NCBI RefSeq assembly: GCF_010672525.1
Contig: NZ_JAAHGH010000006.1
Location: 84,933 to 148,932 of the forward strand
DNA: 64,000 nucleotides
Source: Okeania sp. SIO2B3
GTDB taxonomy: Bacteria; Cyanobacteriota; Cyanobacteriia; Cyanobacteriales; Microcoleaceae
Reading direction: 5' to 3'
Shown piece by piece: positions 46,301 through 54,564 of this stretch (position 1 is its first letter; each line of letters begins with the position of its first letter). Made by a program: the position numbers and the translations under genes. The notes below the pieces were generated by a model that saw only the letters and a program-made list of their open reading frames with translations, was not told the origin of the DNA and ran no database searches.

Positions 46301-47937
46301 AATTACTCAAACAATGGGTAGTATCTGATGAACATCCAGATGTGCGACGTGAAGCGGTGCGACAAATTGCTACTGGTTGGAAAGATGAGGAGGGAATTTT
46401 AGAATTACTCAAACAATGGGTAGTATCTGATGAGAATGAGTTTGTGCGACTGGAAGCGCTACAACAAATAGCTACTGCTTGGAAAGGTAAACCCGGAATT
46501 TTAGAATTACTCAAACAAAGGGTAAACTCTGATGAAGATTCGGATGTGCGACGTGAAGCGGTGAAACAAATTGCTACTGGTTGGAAAGATGAGGAGGGAA
46601 TTTTAGAATTACTCAAACAATGGGTAAACTCTGATGAAGATTCGGATGTGCGGCGTGAAGCGGTGAAACAAATAGCTACTGGTTGGAAAGGTAAACCGGG
46701 AATTTTAGAATTACTCAAACAATGGGTAGAGTATGATGAGAATTGGGATGTGCGAGGTGAAGCGGTGAAACAAATTGCTACTGCTTGGAAGCATGAGGAG
46801 GGAATATTAGAATTACTCAAACAATGGGTAAACTCTGATGAAGATTCGGATGTGCGACGTGAAGCGGTGGAACAAATAGCTACTGGTTGGAAACATGAGG
46901 AGGGAATTTTAGAATTACTCAAACAATGGGTAAACTCTGATGAGAATTGGCAAGTACGACGGGAAGCAGTGCGACAAATAGCTACTGGTTGGAAACATGA
47001 GGAGGGAATTTTAGAATTACTCAAACAAAGGGTAAACTCTGATGAAGATTCGGATGTGCGACTTGAAGCGGTGAAACAAATAGCTACTGGTTGGAAAAAT
47101 CAACCCGGAATTTTAGAATTACTCAAACAAAGGGTAAAGTCTGATGAGAATTGGCAAGTACGACGGGAAGCAGTGCGACAAATAGCGACTGGTTGGAAAA
47201 ATCAACCCGGAATTTTAGAATTACTCAAACAAAGGGTAAACTCTGATGAAGATTCGGATGTACGACTGGAAGCGGTGAAACAAATAGCTACTGGTTGGAA
47301 AAATCAACCCGGAATTTTAGAATTACTCAAACAAAGGGTAAACTCTGATGAAGATTCGGATGTACGACTGGAAGCGGTGAAACAAATAGCGACTGGTTGG
47401 AAAAATCAACCCGGAATTTTAGAATTACTCAAACAATGGGTAAAGTCTGATGAGAATTGGCAAGTACGAGGTGAAGCGGTGAAACAAATAGCGACTGGTT
47501 GGAAAAATCAACCCGGAATTTTAGAATTACTCAAACAAAGGGTAAACTCTGATGAAGATTCGGATGTGCGACTGGAAGCGGTGAAACAAATAGCGACTGG
47601 TTGGAAAAATCAACCCGGAATTTTAGAATTACTCAAACAAAAGGTAGAGTCTGATGAGAATTGGCAAGTACGAGGTGAAGCAGTGAAACAAATAGCGACT
47701 GGTTGGAAAAATCAACCCGGAATTTTAGAATTGTTTGATCACACAGTCCTCAATGACCCCTTTCAACGCGAACATGAATTTCAAACCAACCCTCGACAAA
47801 TAGCGCTAGAAGCAATAGTCAAACAATATCCAGACCATCAGCAAACTCTCCCACTATTACAAGACAGAGCAGAAAATGACCCAGACGAAAAACTGCGGGA
47901 GTGGGCAAAAAAGAAATTGCAGCAATTAGAGACATAG
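43303..47937 (+). CDS. NACHT NTPase with 21 near-identical HEAT-like repeats (NLR-like)
   Basis: 1,544 residues. 1-190: helical N-terminal domain without a recognised catalytic motif. 285-470: NACHT NTPase with P-loop GNPGSGKST (about 291), Walker B VMFDGLDEV (about 371) and sensor TSRVIGY (about 406). 470-630: winged-helix/helical part ('GNPLLLTMMAILNRN', 'VHRTFLEYFCARE') typical of NACHT proteins. 640-762: linker helices. 763-1476: 21 tandem 34-residue HEAT-like units. 1477-1544: non-repeat cap. STAND-class NTPases of this build oligomerise on sensing a ligand; bacterial NACHT proteins are known anti-phage factors. The effector domain is unclear, so defence is an inference. No partner gene is obvious. 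Confidence 0.88.
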   Translation: MLELLIAWGGSEAVKFIAQEVIGELAQGTAEDYVKDFFKQGISDAIGGITNTKLLQKATAQAIKDFLDLIQQELENAELSESELKEYTKPLKQFIKNKSVLEVLIMDFDNDLKILDTNKLAITWNEINPLLPDDFDWELVAKQYRRRVKKIIRESDELREILNSENLEKLANQNTDIKPDFDLEKYQEGVREQYGNLKLESLDTSGYAYNQLKLWRMFIPQNVRESQEFLPQVHEIPKEYRQRLKETGQFEEKLSQEQLEGLRRRYLDRPIRSVLELIENSNYQYLVILGNPGSGKSTLLQYIALQWAELSRKDLYLQPIPILIELRTYVRNNDANKCQNFLDFLEKGSGITCQLPQQELHAKLQNGDAIVMFDGLDEVFDPAKREEIITDIHRFTNVYKNVRVIVTSRVIGYKPQKLRDAEFNHFMLQDFSAEQIEDFIQRWHNLTYIDEGERERKRERLKRAIKDSSAIKELSGNPLLLTMMAILNRNQELPRDKAELYNQASRVLLHQWDMELKKLVDAKIDPITIDPITIDYKDKQAILCLVAFFMQRNTVGLAGNLILGDDLERIISEYLKSIEINDVRSVAKALIEQLRSRNFVLCFVGAEYYAFVHRTFLEYFCAREFVWQFEKEQKISKKELIEEVFGKHWRDEKWHEVLRLIAGMIDAKFVGEVISYLIEQEGEEEKFLNLFLAGKCLFEVRSRHGIGDVGSRLLNRLKDLTGYDLGYSYKSYSDEAKLVREIRTQAVEVVATTWRDEQKTYTWLKQRVNSDSDSYVRGEAVRQIATGWKGKPGILELLKQRVNSDEHPDVRREAVQQIATGWKDEEGILELLKQWVVSDEHPDVRREAVRQIATGWKDEEGILELLKQWVVSDEHPDVRREAVKQIATGWKDEEGILELLKQWVNSDENEFVRLEALQQIATGWKHEEGILELLKQWVNSDENWQVRGEAVKQIATGWKGKPGILELLKQWVESDENEFVRREVVTQIATGWKHEEGILELLKQWVVSDEHPDVRREAVRQIATGWKDEEGILELLKQWVVSDENEFVRLEALQQIATAWKGKPGILELLKQRVNSDEDSDVRREAVKQIATGWKDEEGILELLKQWVNSDEDSDVRREAVKQIATGWKGKPGILELLKQWVEYDENWDVRGEAVKQIATAWKHEEGILELLKQWVNSDEDSDVRREAVEQIATGWKHEEGILELLKQWVNSDENWQVRREAVRQIATGWKHEEGILELLKQRVNSDEDSDVRLEAVKQIATGWKNQPGILELLKQRVKSDENWQVRREAVRQIATGWKNQPGILELLKQRVNSDEDSDVRLEAVKQIATGWKNQPGILELLKQRVNSDEDSDVRLEAVKQIATGWKNQPGILELLKQWVKSDENWQVRGEAVKQIATGWKNQPGILELLKQRVNSDEDSDVRLEAVKQIATGWKNQPGILELLKQKVESDENWQVRGEAVKQIATGWKNQPGILELFDHTVLNDPFQREHEFQTNPRQIALEAIVKQYPDHQQTLPLLQDRAENDPDEKLREWAKKKLQQLET
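45589..47730 (+). repeat. 21 x 102-bp in-frame tandem repeat array
   Basis: Units start at 45589 + 102(n-1) with no indels. The frame of each unit is LLKQ(R/W)V(N/V/E/K)SDE, then HPDV, NEFV, NWQV or DSDV, then R(R/L/G)EAV(K/R/Q)QIATGWK, then GKP, DEE, HEE or NQP, then GILE. Variation is confined to a few positions and the variants are reshuffled between units. Confidence 0.97.
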
Positions 47938-48100
47938 TCCACGTCATTTCAGTTATCAGTTATCAGTTATCAGTTATCAGTACCTCTCTCTACCTGTTTG
48001 CGCAGCATTCCGTAGGAAAGTCAGAGACTTGAAATATTGAGCTTGATTTTCTCTTGGTTGATTGGATATGGCGAGGAAACCTCGCCATCCCACACTAATG
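47938..48100. repeat. Repeat-only spacer after the NACHT gene
   Basis: Tandem TCAGTTATCAGTTA units, a decayed IS66-like MITE right end (CTGTTTGCGCAGCATTCCGT, about 47987-48017) and a second ATGGCGAGG hairpin at 48068-48088. No terminator with a T-tract is evident. Confidence 0.6.
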
Positions 48101-48182
48101 TACTGTTTCAGTAATCCCCGTGTCTGGTGTGTCTCCGCGTCCCCGCGTCTATCGAGAATGAAACAGTCCTGCTTCTTCAATA

Positions 48183-48770
48183 TCACCTTGCTCCTGCTTC
48201 TATAGCAGAATTAGCCATTTTTTTCAAAGTCTCCCCCTCAATTTCTGGACTTTGACCAACGCCTTTTAAAGATATACGATAGAATACTCCTTGATATTCC
48301 CATCCAATAATTGGAGGCGCACAAGATGCTCCACAAGTTAAAGGTCTAAAATATCCTTTAATGTCTTGTACTAAACTCAATTCTCGACTAAATTCATCAT
48401 CTAAAGGTTTGCCTCCTTTTTCTCCACTCATATAACCAATGGAACAAGCATTAGCAGTACAATCTTTTTCAAAAGCTAAAGTTATTTCATAACTATTATT
48501 TGTGCCTTTCCCATCAACATAAATTTGATTATCCGTGCCTGTTATTAATAATTGACTCGGAAGTAAAATTGGCACTTTAGTTTGTTGTTTGATTTTCGGC
48601 AAAATCTCTGTTAATTCTGGCGCGACTGGTTGAGAGTTCTGTGTCAATAACTGACTTGTTACTGGATTAATTTGGTAATCTGATGGTCTAATAATAGGTT
48701 GTTTCCCACCCATAGATATTGTGAGGTAGGTCAACAAAATTATATTTTCAAAGTGAATAAGAATAGACAT
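48183..48770 (-). CDS. Hypothetical protein, probably exported
   Basis: 195 residues. The first 20 are hydrophobic ('ILIHFENIILLTYLTIS'), a weak signal peptide or anchor. The rest has four to six Cys in pairs (CTANAC, CGASCAPP), which suggests disulfides and a periplasmic place. Motifs such as 'PILLPSQL', 'YEITLAFEKDC' and 'GKGTNNSYE' suggest a beta-sheet domain. I do not recognise the family. It is next to repeat arrays and far from the NACHT gene's stop, on the other strand. Confidence 0.65.
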   Translation of the reverse strand: MSILIHFENIILLTYLTISMGGKQPIIRPSDYQINPVTSQLLTQNSQPVAPELTEILPKIKQQTKVPILLPSQLLITGTDNQIYVDGKGTNNSYEITLAFEKDCTANACSIGYMSGEKGGKPLDDEFSRELSLVQDIKGYFRPLTCGASCAPPIIGWEYQGVFYRISLKGVGQSPEIEGETLKKMANSAIEAGAR

Positions 48771-48778
48771 AGTTAAAA

Positions 48779-49330
48779 AGAAGGAAGAAGTAAGAAGGAA
48801 GAAAGAAAAAGATAGGGGGAAGAAGACTTTAGTTTTCTCGTGCTACATCCCTCGCCCCCGCGCATCCCCCAATTTTGGGGGACTAGAGCAAGCAAATTGG
48901 CTTTTGTTCCCCCCAAACTTGGCTTGCTCGGGGGGCAAAATTCAGTGTTAAAAAAGAAGGAAAAAGAGAGAGGGAAGAAGTAAGAAGGAAGAAGGAAAAA
49001 GAGAGAGGGAAGAAGACTTTAGTTTTCTAGTGCTACATCACTCGCCCCCGCGCATCCCCCAATTTTGGGGGACTAGAGCAAGCAAATTGGCTTTTGTTCC
49101 CCCCAAACTTGGCTTGCTCGGGGGGCAAAATTCAGTGTTAAAAAAGAAGGAAAAAGAGAGAGGGAAGAAGTAAGAAGGAAAAAAGAAAAAGATAGGGGGA
49201 AGAAGACTTTAGTTTTCTCGTGCTACATCCCTCGCCCCCGCGCATCCCCCAAAATTGGGGGACTAGAGCAAGTAAATTGACTCTTGTTCCCCCCAAACTT
49301 GGCTTGCTCGGGGGGCAAAATTCGGTACCC
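48779..49330. repeat. Three tandem copies of a 190-bp unit
   Basis: 'AGAAGACTTTAGTTTTCT' occurs at 48821, 49011 and 49201. Each unit has a polypurine part (GAAGGAAGAAG), then 'CCCCCGCGCATCCCCCAA', a CCCCCAATTTTGGGGG hairpin and 'AACTTGGCTTGCTCGGGGGG'. This fills most of the 650-bp gap. Confidence 0.92.
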
Positions 49331-49420
49331 AACTATAGTAAAGTTGTGTTGGGTTTCCCTCCGTTCAACCCAACCTACTGGACTGACTAAATTCTAAATT
49401 CTAAATTCTAAATTCTAAAT

Positions 49421-51142
49421 TCATGAATTACGTTTAGCTGCCGCTTTCTCCTTATCTTTCTGTTTTTTCTTAGCAGCTTTCTCAGCTTTCTTAGCAGCTT
49501 TTTCAGCCATAATCTTTGCCACCCTTTCTGCCTCTTTTTCCTCCTCAATCTTATCTAAATAATAATGATAATCTCCTAAATAAACTTGAAAATCACCATC
49601 ACGAATTTCCACAATTTTATTTGCCACTTGAGAAATAAAATAACGGTCGTGAGAAACAATAACTACAGTTCCATCATAATTTTTCAAAGCCTCCTCCAAC
49701 ATTTCCTTTGCTGGAATATCCAAATGATTTGTAGGCTCATCAAGTAACATAAAATTACCTGGTTTAAGTAACATTTTTGCTAAAGCTAAACGTGCCTTTT
49801 CTCCCCCACTCAAAGCAGCTACTTTTTTAAATACCGTCTCACCACTAAATAAGAAATTACCAAGTAAAGTTCTTACCTCTTCATTTTTCCACTCTGGCAC
49901 CTCATCATGGATAGTTTCCATCACATTTTTTGTCAGGTCTAAAGCTTCCGCTTGATTTTGCTCAAAATAACTAGGAATAACATTATGATTACCTAATTTA
50001 GCATTACCTTCTGTGGGTTCTTCCATTCCCATAATCATCCGCAAAATAGTAGATTTCCCACAACCATTCGGTCCTAAAAAAGCAATTCGGTCGCCTCTTT
50101 CTATCTCTAAATTTGCTCCTAAAAATAAAATTTTATCCCCATAAGTATGAACTAAGTCTTTAATTGTTACTACCTCTCTACCACTACGGGGTGCTGGAGG
50201 AAAACGGAAACTTAAACTTCTTAATCCTGCTACGGGTGCCTCTACAAGTTCTACTTTTTCTAATTGTTTTTCTCTACTTTTTGCCTGAGTACTCCGAGTA
50301 GCACTAGCGCGAAAACGTTCCACAAAAGCTTGTTGTTTTTCTATTTCTTTTTGTTGTCGTTCATAAGTACTCAGTTGTGCCGCTTGATTTTCTAACTTTT
50401 GTTGTAAATAAGCCGAATAATTACCCAAATAAGTATTAGAAACTCCTCGTTCTGTCTCCACAATTTGAGTGGAAAGACGGTCAAGAAATTCCCGGTCATG
50501 GGAAACTATCACCATGGGAGTAGTTAAATTTTTCAAATAATCTTCCAACCATTCAATTGTTTCTAAATCTAAGTGGTTCGTAGGTTCGTCCAATAACAAT
50601 ATATCTGGATTTTGTAAGAGAATTTTACCCAAACTCATACGCATTTGCCAACCACCACTAAAAGCACTAACCAAGCGATCGCCATCTTCCGGTTCAAATC
50701 CCATTTCCGGCAAAATTTTCTCAATTTCTGCATCTAGTCCATAACCATTTAAACCTTCAAATTGTCGTTGTAAACGGTCTAATTTATGTATCAATTTATC
50801 CAACTCTTCAACAGTAGCAGTTTCCATTTCTAACTGTACTTTTTGGATAGATTCATGGATTTCATTTGCCTCCTTAAATACCCTCCAAAATTCTTCTCTC
50901 ACAGTACGGTTAGGGTCTACTTCAAACTCTTGATTTAAATAAGCAATTTCTAAACTAGCAGGACGAATAATTTCTCCAGAAGAAGGTTCTATTTCCCCAG
51001 TAATAATTTTTAATTGAGTAGATTTTCCTGCCCCATTTACACCCACTAACCCAATGCGATCGCCTGGTTTAACTTCCCAATTAACATCTTTAAGAACAAC
51101 ACCTGTAGGATAAATTTTACTTATATGTTCTAATCTCAGCAT
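49421..51142 (-). CDS. ABC-F family ATPase (translation-associated, EttA/Uup/YdiF type)
   Basis: 573 residues with two ABC domains and no membrane segment. Domain 1: GVNGAGKST (about 34), signature FSGGWQMR (about 163), LLDEPTNHLDLET (about 187). A linker of about 80 charged residues carries 'RASATRSTQAKSREKQ', the ABC-F P-site tRNA interaction motif region. Domain 2: GPNGCGKST (about 358), signature LSGGEKARL (about 450), LLDEPTNHLDIPA (about 474). A Lys/Ala-rich C-terminal extension follows (about 545-573). ABC-F proteins bind the ribosomal E site and relieve stalled elongation; some give antibiotic resistance. Housekeeping role most likely. Confidence 0.93.
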   Translation of the reverse strand: MLRLEHISKIYPTGVVLKDVNWEVKPGDRIGLVGVNGAGKSTQLKIITGEIEPSSGEIIRPASLEIAYLNQEFEVDPNRTVREEFWRVFKEANEIHESIQKVQLEMETATVEELDKLIHKLDRLQRQFEGLNGYGLDAEIEKILPEMGFEPEDGDRLVSAFSGGWQMRMSLGKILLQNPDILLLDEPTNHLDLETIEWLEDYLKNLTTPMVIVSHDREFLDRLSTQIVETERGVSNTYLGNYSAYLQQKLENQAAQLSTYERQQKEIEKQQAFVERFRASATRSTQAKSREKQLEKVELVEAPVAGLRSLSFRFPPAPRSGREVVTIKDLVHTYGDKILFLGANLEIERGDRIAFLGPNGCGKSTILRMIMGMEEPTEGNAKLGNHNVIPSYFEQNQAEALDLTKNVMETIHDEVPEWKNEEVRTLLGNFLFSGETVFKKVAALSGGEKARLALAKMLLKPGNFMLLDEPTNHLDIPAKEMLEEALKNYDGTVVIVSHDRYFISQVANKIVEIRDGDFQVYLGDYHYYLDKIEEEKEAERVAKIMAEKAAKKAEKAAKKKQKDKEKAAAKRNS

Positions 51143-51214
51143 TTATAATTAGTCTCCAAGTTTAGGTTAAGAGCAAGTTATGTTTTTCATGGCCAAACTA
51201 TTAATATTAGTTCT

Positions 51215-51319
51215 TATAGCAGAAGGAAGAAGGAAGAAGGAAAAGGGAAGAAGGAAAAATCTTCCGTTGTCTGAGTTTTCAGCTTTTGATATGTCCTAAT
51301 CTTTCCTTCGACTGCTATA
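51215..51319. mobile_element. TATAGCAG-family miniature element, copy 2
   Basis: TATAGCAGAAGGAAGAAGG ... TTCCTTCGACTGCTATA with the shared 'TTGTCTGAGTTTTCAGC' core. It lies upstream of the ABC-F gene. Confidence 0.8.
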
Positions 51320-51637
51320 GATAATGTTTAAGCTTAACAATTTTTAATTATATTTTATACATCAATTCAGTTATAGCAATTCCCAAAAAGCGTGAGGTAA
51401 AAAATTCCTTTGCTTTAGGGAGTTGGTCATTTCAGTTATCAGTTATCATTTATCAGTTATCCAGAGTCATTTTATTCTAGATTTTGGCAATAAATTTATT
51501 TATTTTCAGACAGGAAAATATAAATTTCCTCAAGCTTGAAATAACGTGGCTTCCTCAATACATAAAATGGTACAGTTTTAGATGGAAACAGTCCTGTCAG
51601 TCATCAGTATGTTGAGAATATTTTAATTACCTATTTT

Positions 51638-51864
51638 GTAAGCATTCAGCTATTAGCACTCAGCTATCAGCAATGTGATTAATAGACATCTCCATAAGAG
51701 AGGGAACACCGGAGCTGGGCATAGGGAGAAATAATTGACAATTTATGGATAATAATTGATTTTATTTTGAATTTCCACGCCTATTTATAATCAATCATTT
51801 CTTCTAACAGCTGATAGTTGATAGCTGACCGCTGTTTGCGCAGCATTCCGGAGGAAATGCTTAC
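51638..51864. mobile_element. IS66-like MITE, copy 3
   Basis: GTAAGCATTCAGCTATTAGC ... CATTCCGGAGGAAATGCTTA then C. The flanks CCTATTTT and TCTATTTT share 7 of 8 positions. Between 51865 and 52152 only low-complexity AT-rich DNA and a TATAG repeat piece are seen. Confidence 0.8.
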
Positions 51865-52152
51865 TCTATTTTTTCATTTCTTGTTCTTCTCTTACTATAG
51901 ATATAGTATTTCTCAGGTTAGTAAGGTACAGTTATCTTCGATAATTTTTATTCGTATTTCCCTACACATAACTTACCTAATTGGCAACAATCAAAATTTG
52001 TTGAAATATGAAGCACTTTCAGCGCTAGTGTTCTGTTGTCAAAAACCATATTATTTTTTACTTTCAACAAAATTAAAAACTATTATATTTTCTAGACAAT
52101 AACAATATAATTTGTATACTCTTTTAACAAACTGTACCTATTTAATTCTCTC

Positions 52153-52551
52153 TTATAAACTCTTCCTAGCCTTATATAATTCCGCACATTCTTGAATGAC
52201 ACTTTTAAGTTCTGGAAGAGAACAAGGTTTAGTTACACATTTAAAAATATCAGCCTCTTTGATCTGATCAAAATCACAATTTATTTGTTCTTCAGCATAA
52301 CCACTTAACAAAATACGAATAGTATCAGGAAAGCTCTGTCTTGTTTTTCTCAGAAATTGAATACCTGTCATATCTGGCATACTTTGGTCAGAAATAATAA
52401 TAGCCATTTCCCCTTCAGTGTCGATAATTTCCATCGCTACAGTAGCACTTTCTGCCTTAATAACTTTAAATTCACGTCTAAAAGTCCGATAAAGTAAATC
52501 CAAATTATTAGGTTCGTCATCAACAACCATTAATTTAAGTTTTTCTGACAT
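52153..52551 (-). CDS. Stand-alone response regulator (REC domain only)
   Basis: 132 residues forming one receiver domain: acidic pair VVDDEP (11-12), phospho-acceptor Asp in ISDQSMPDMTG (about 53), Ser/Thr in LLSGYAE (about 82) and Lys in VTKPCSL (about 107). There is no output domain, so it acts as a CheY-type protein by protein contact, in phosphorelay or with a separate partner. The SGYAE/TKPC pattern resembles receivers linked to HD-GYP or histidine kinases. No kinase is adjacent. Confidence 0.9.
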   Translation of the reverse strand: MSEKLKLMVVDDEPNNLDLLYRTFRREFKVIKAESATVAMEIIDTEGEMAIIISDQSMPDMTGIQFLRKTRQSFPDTIRILLSGYAEEQINCDFDQIKEADIFKCVTKPCSLPELKSVIQECAELYKARKSL

Positions 52552-52850
52552 TGTTAAATTTCTAGCAATTTCTCTCTAAAGAACAAGTTTTAACAAAATT
52601 GGTTATGTACAAATTTTTAGTACCCATGCATAATTATCATATAGCAATTCTCAATATTTGTAGGGAACAGAAAAGAAGAACAACAAGTTTACCTGATGAC
52701 TCCGAGAAACACTTGACTTGATAGAGTAACTAAATGTGTTTTTTTATACATAAAACTAGATTTTATCTCAACGTTGGTTGAAGACCCGCGCTCTCCCGAA
52801 GGGGAGCGTCGCATGGGAAAACCAATCAATTTTGCGGCGCATGTCAATAG

Positions 52851-53060
52851 TGTGTTAGACTTAGAAATATGGCTGCTGGGCTAGCAGTGTCAGTCTGTGG
52901 AGCGACTGTAAGACCGAAAAGAGGCTCGACCTTGGAGGCTGGTGCATTGTTAGCGCAGCTCCTCTGCAAGAGGCAGCAGAAAGGCCTAATCAGCGATGGT
53001 TAGGAATCCCGCGCTGTACCGTCAGGTCAGCGTCGGGAGGATGTCAAACGGTATGCCACT
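52851..53060 (+). pseudogene. tnpB tail and right end of another IS200/IS605 element
   Basis: Frame 52851-53003 reads 'CVRLRNMAAGLAVSVCGATV' then RPKRGSTLEAGAL and stops; this is the variable tail after RuvC-III in OrfB proteins (compare INLRNAVGLTVNACG at 25729-25770). A GTTAGCGCAGCTCCTCTGCA stem-loop is inside the tail. After the stop comes 'GGAATCCCGCGCTGTACCGT', as in typical right ends. All catalytic parts are lost. Confidence 0.65.
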
Positions 53061-53101
53061 ATGCAAATAGAAAGAATGTACTGCTATACTTATACATTTT
53101 T

Positions 53102-53756
53102 GAGCAGTAAAATCTATATATAGTGTAGTACTATAGTTTTTAACCCATTTATATAGTGTTTTTGCCGAAATATTCTTCGGGCGTGGACAACTCAAAAGCT
53201 GAAAATTCAGACAATGCCAGATTTTGTCTTCTCTCCTAGATCAGTAAACCCCTTGTTCCTTCTGTGATAAATTATTTGAGCAGTAAACTCTAGATATAGT
53301 GTGGCACTATAGTTTTTAACCCATTTATATAGTGTTTTTGCCGAAATATTCTTCGGGCGCGGACAACTCAAAAGCTGAAAACTCAGGCAATGCCAGATTT
53401 TGTCTTCTCTCCTAGATCAGTAAACCCCTTGTTCCTTCTGTGATAAATTATTTGAGCAGTAAACTCTAGATATAGTGTGGCACTATAGTTTTCAACAACT
53501 CAAAAGCTGAAAACTCAGGCAATGCCAGATTTTGTCTTCTCTCCTAGATCAGTAAACCCCTTGTTCCTTCTGTGATAAATTATTTGAGCAGTAAACTCTA
53601 GATATAGTGTAGTACTATAGTTTTTAACCCATTTATATAGTGTTTTTGCCGAAATATTCTTCGGGCGCGGACAACTCAAAAGCTGAAAATTCAGACAATG
53701 CCAGATTTTTCCTTCTTCCTCCTTCCTCCTTCCTTCTTCCTTCTGCTATAAACTTA
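53102..53756. repeat. Four-copy 176-bp tandem array
   Basis: 'GAGCAGTAAA' begins units at 53102, 53278, 53454 and 53586. Spacing is 176, 176 and 132; the third unit lacks 44 bp. Each unit contains GATATAGTG...CACTATAG, 'CGAAATATTCTTCGGGCG' and 'TCAAAAGCTGAAAA'. The last unit merges into a TTCCTTCTTCC tract ending CTGCTATA, the right end of the TATAGCAG family. It abuts the 3' end of ccmP. Confidence 0.93.
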
Positions 53757-54392
53757 TTCTTGAGCTTTCTGAGAATGTTCCCGACCAGAAACATTTTGCA
53801 TAGCCTCCAAAGCTGCTCGAGAACCTGCCAAAATATCTCGTTCTTCCCCTCCCAAATAAAGCCTGCCAAAACTACCCACCGCTTGAATTTGCAAAATATT
53901 AATTAGAGCAGCTTTCTCCGCTTCATTGGCAGCTAAAGCAGCATAAGCAGCAGGTTGTACTTCCAATACATAGAGAGTTTGTCCACCCAAAAGCATTTGG
54001 CCCCGACGATTACGATTAATCAATTGTGCTTGGTGGGAATCAATATTTCGGATCACCTGACTAGAGACAATACGAGGTTTGAGGCGATCGCGTTCCGCCA
54101 CCCCCAAAGCTTGTAAAATAGCCTTTCCTGCAGCTTTCGTATCTCCCTGACGACTGGAATGAATTTCTAGCAAACCATAAAGTCGTTCCACAAACTGTAC
54201 CCCAGGCCGAACAGAATTAGACTTGAGGGCCACATCAGTAATCCGATTAATTTCAATACCTGGCGAAATCTCCACCCACAGAGAGGTATCCCCAGGTAGG
54301 GGCAAGAAGCCAAGGGCTACTGTACCGATATAAGCGGCGTGTTGAGGTTGCAAATTATCTATGTATACATAGCTGCGCAGTTCTATACCCAA
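53754..54392 (-). CDS. ccmP: Carboxysome shell protein CcmP (tandem BMC domains)
   Basis: 212 residues from a TTG start with GGAGA 8 nt upstream. The sequence is characteristic of CcmP: '[20 protein letters not shown]', 'GFLPLPGD', '[15 protein letters not shown]', '[20 protein letters not shown]', '[14 protein letters not shown]'. Two fused BMC folds (about 1-100 and 105-205) build pseudohexameric trimers that stack and have a gated pore in the beta-carboxysome shell, probably passing RuBP or 3-PGA. It is away from any ccm operon in this window, as is usual for ccmP. Confidence 0.93.
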   Translation of the reverse strand: MGIELRSYVYIDNLQPQHAAYIGTVALGFLPLPGDTSLWVEISPGIEINRITDVALKSNSVRPGVQFVERLYGLLEIHSSRQGDTKAAGKAILQALGVAERDRLKPRIVSSQVIRNIDSHQAQLINRNRRGQMLLGGQTLYVLEVQPAAYAALAANEAEKAALINILQIQAVGSFGRLYLGGEERDILAGSRAALEAMQNVSGREHSQKAQE

Positions 54393-54400
54393 GACTTAAA

Positions 54401-54405
54401 TCTCC
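54401..54405 (-). promoter_or_regulatory. Ribosome binding site GGAGA supporting the TTG start of ccmP
   Basis: On the minus strand GGAGA lies 8 nt upstream of TTG at 54392. The protein starts (M)GIELRSYVY as in CcmP homologues, with no ATG nearby. Confidence 0.7.
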
Positions 54406-54479
54406 GTGTCATGTGGAAAAATATTAATCGTAGCTATTATATGACAACAAATAGTTCGTAAAAATATAGTCAAATATGA

Positions 54480-54564
54480 CATATCCTTATTTTGCAGGTG
54501 TTACTCTGACTGGGTGTTAGCGCAGCTCCTCCGGAGGAGGCACTACAACACCACGCCAGTTGCT
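54480..54564 (-). other. Right end of the second IS200/IS605-type element
   Basis: Carries the palindrome CTCCTCCGGAGGAG (54526-54539) inside GTGTTAGCGCAG/CACTACAACACC arms, directly after the tnpB pseudogene stop. It is similar to stem-loops at 17655 and 52946. It is the region that would encode the 3' part of the omega-RNA. Confidence 0.55.

Noticed and set aside
45582..47024. 480-codon open frame on the minus strand within the NACHT repeat array
   Set aside because: It is the antisense of the 34-residue repeats; the repeat period is a multiple of three, so lack of stops in one unit keeps the whole antisense open.
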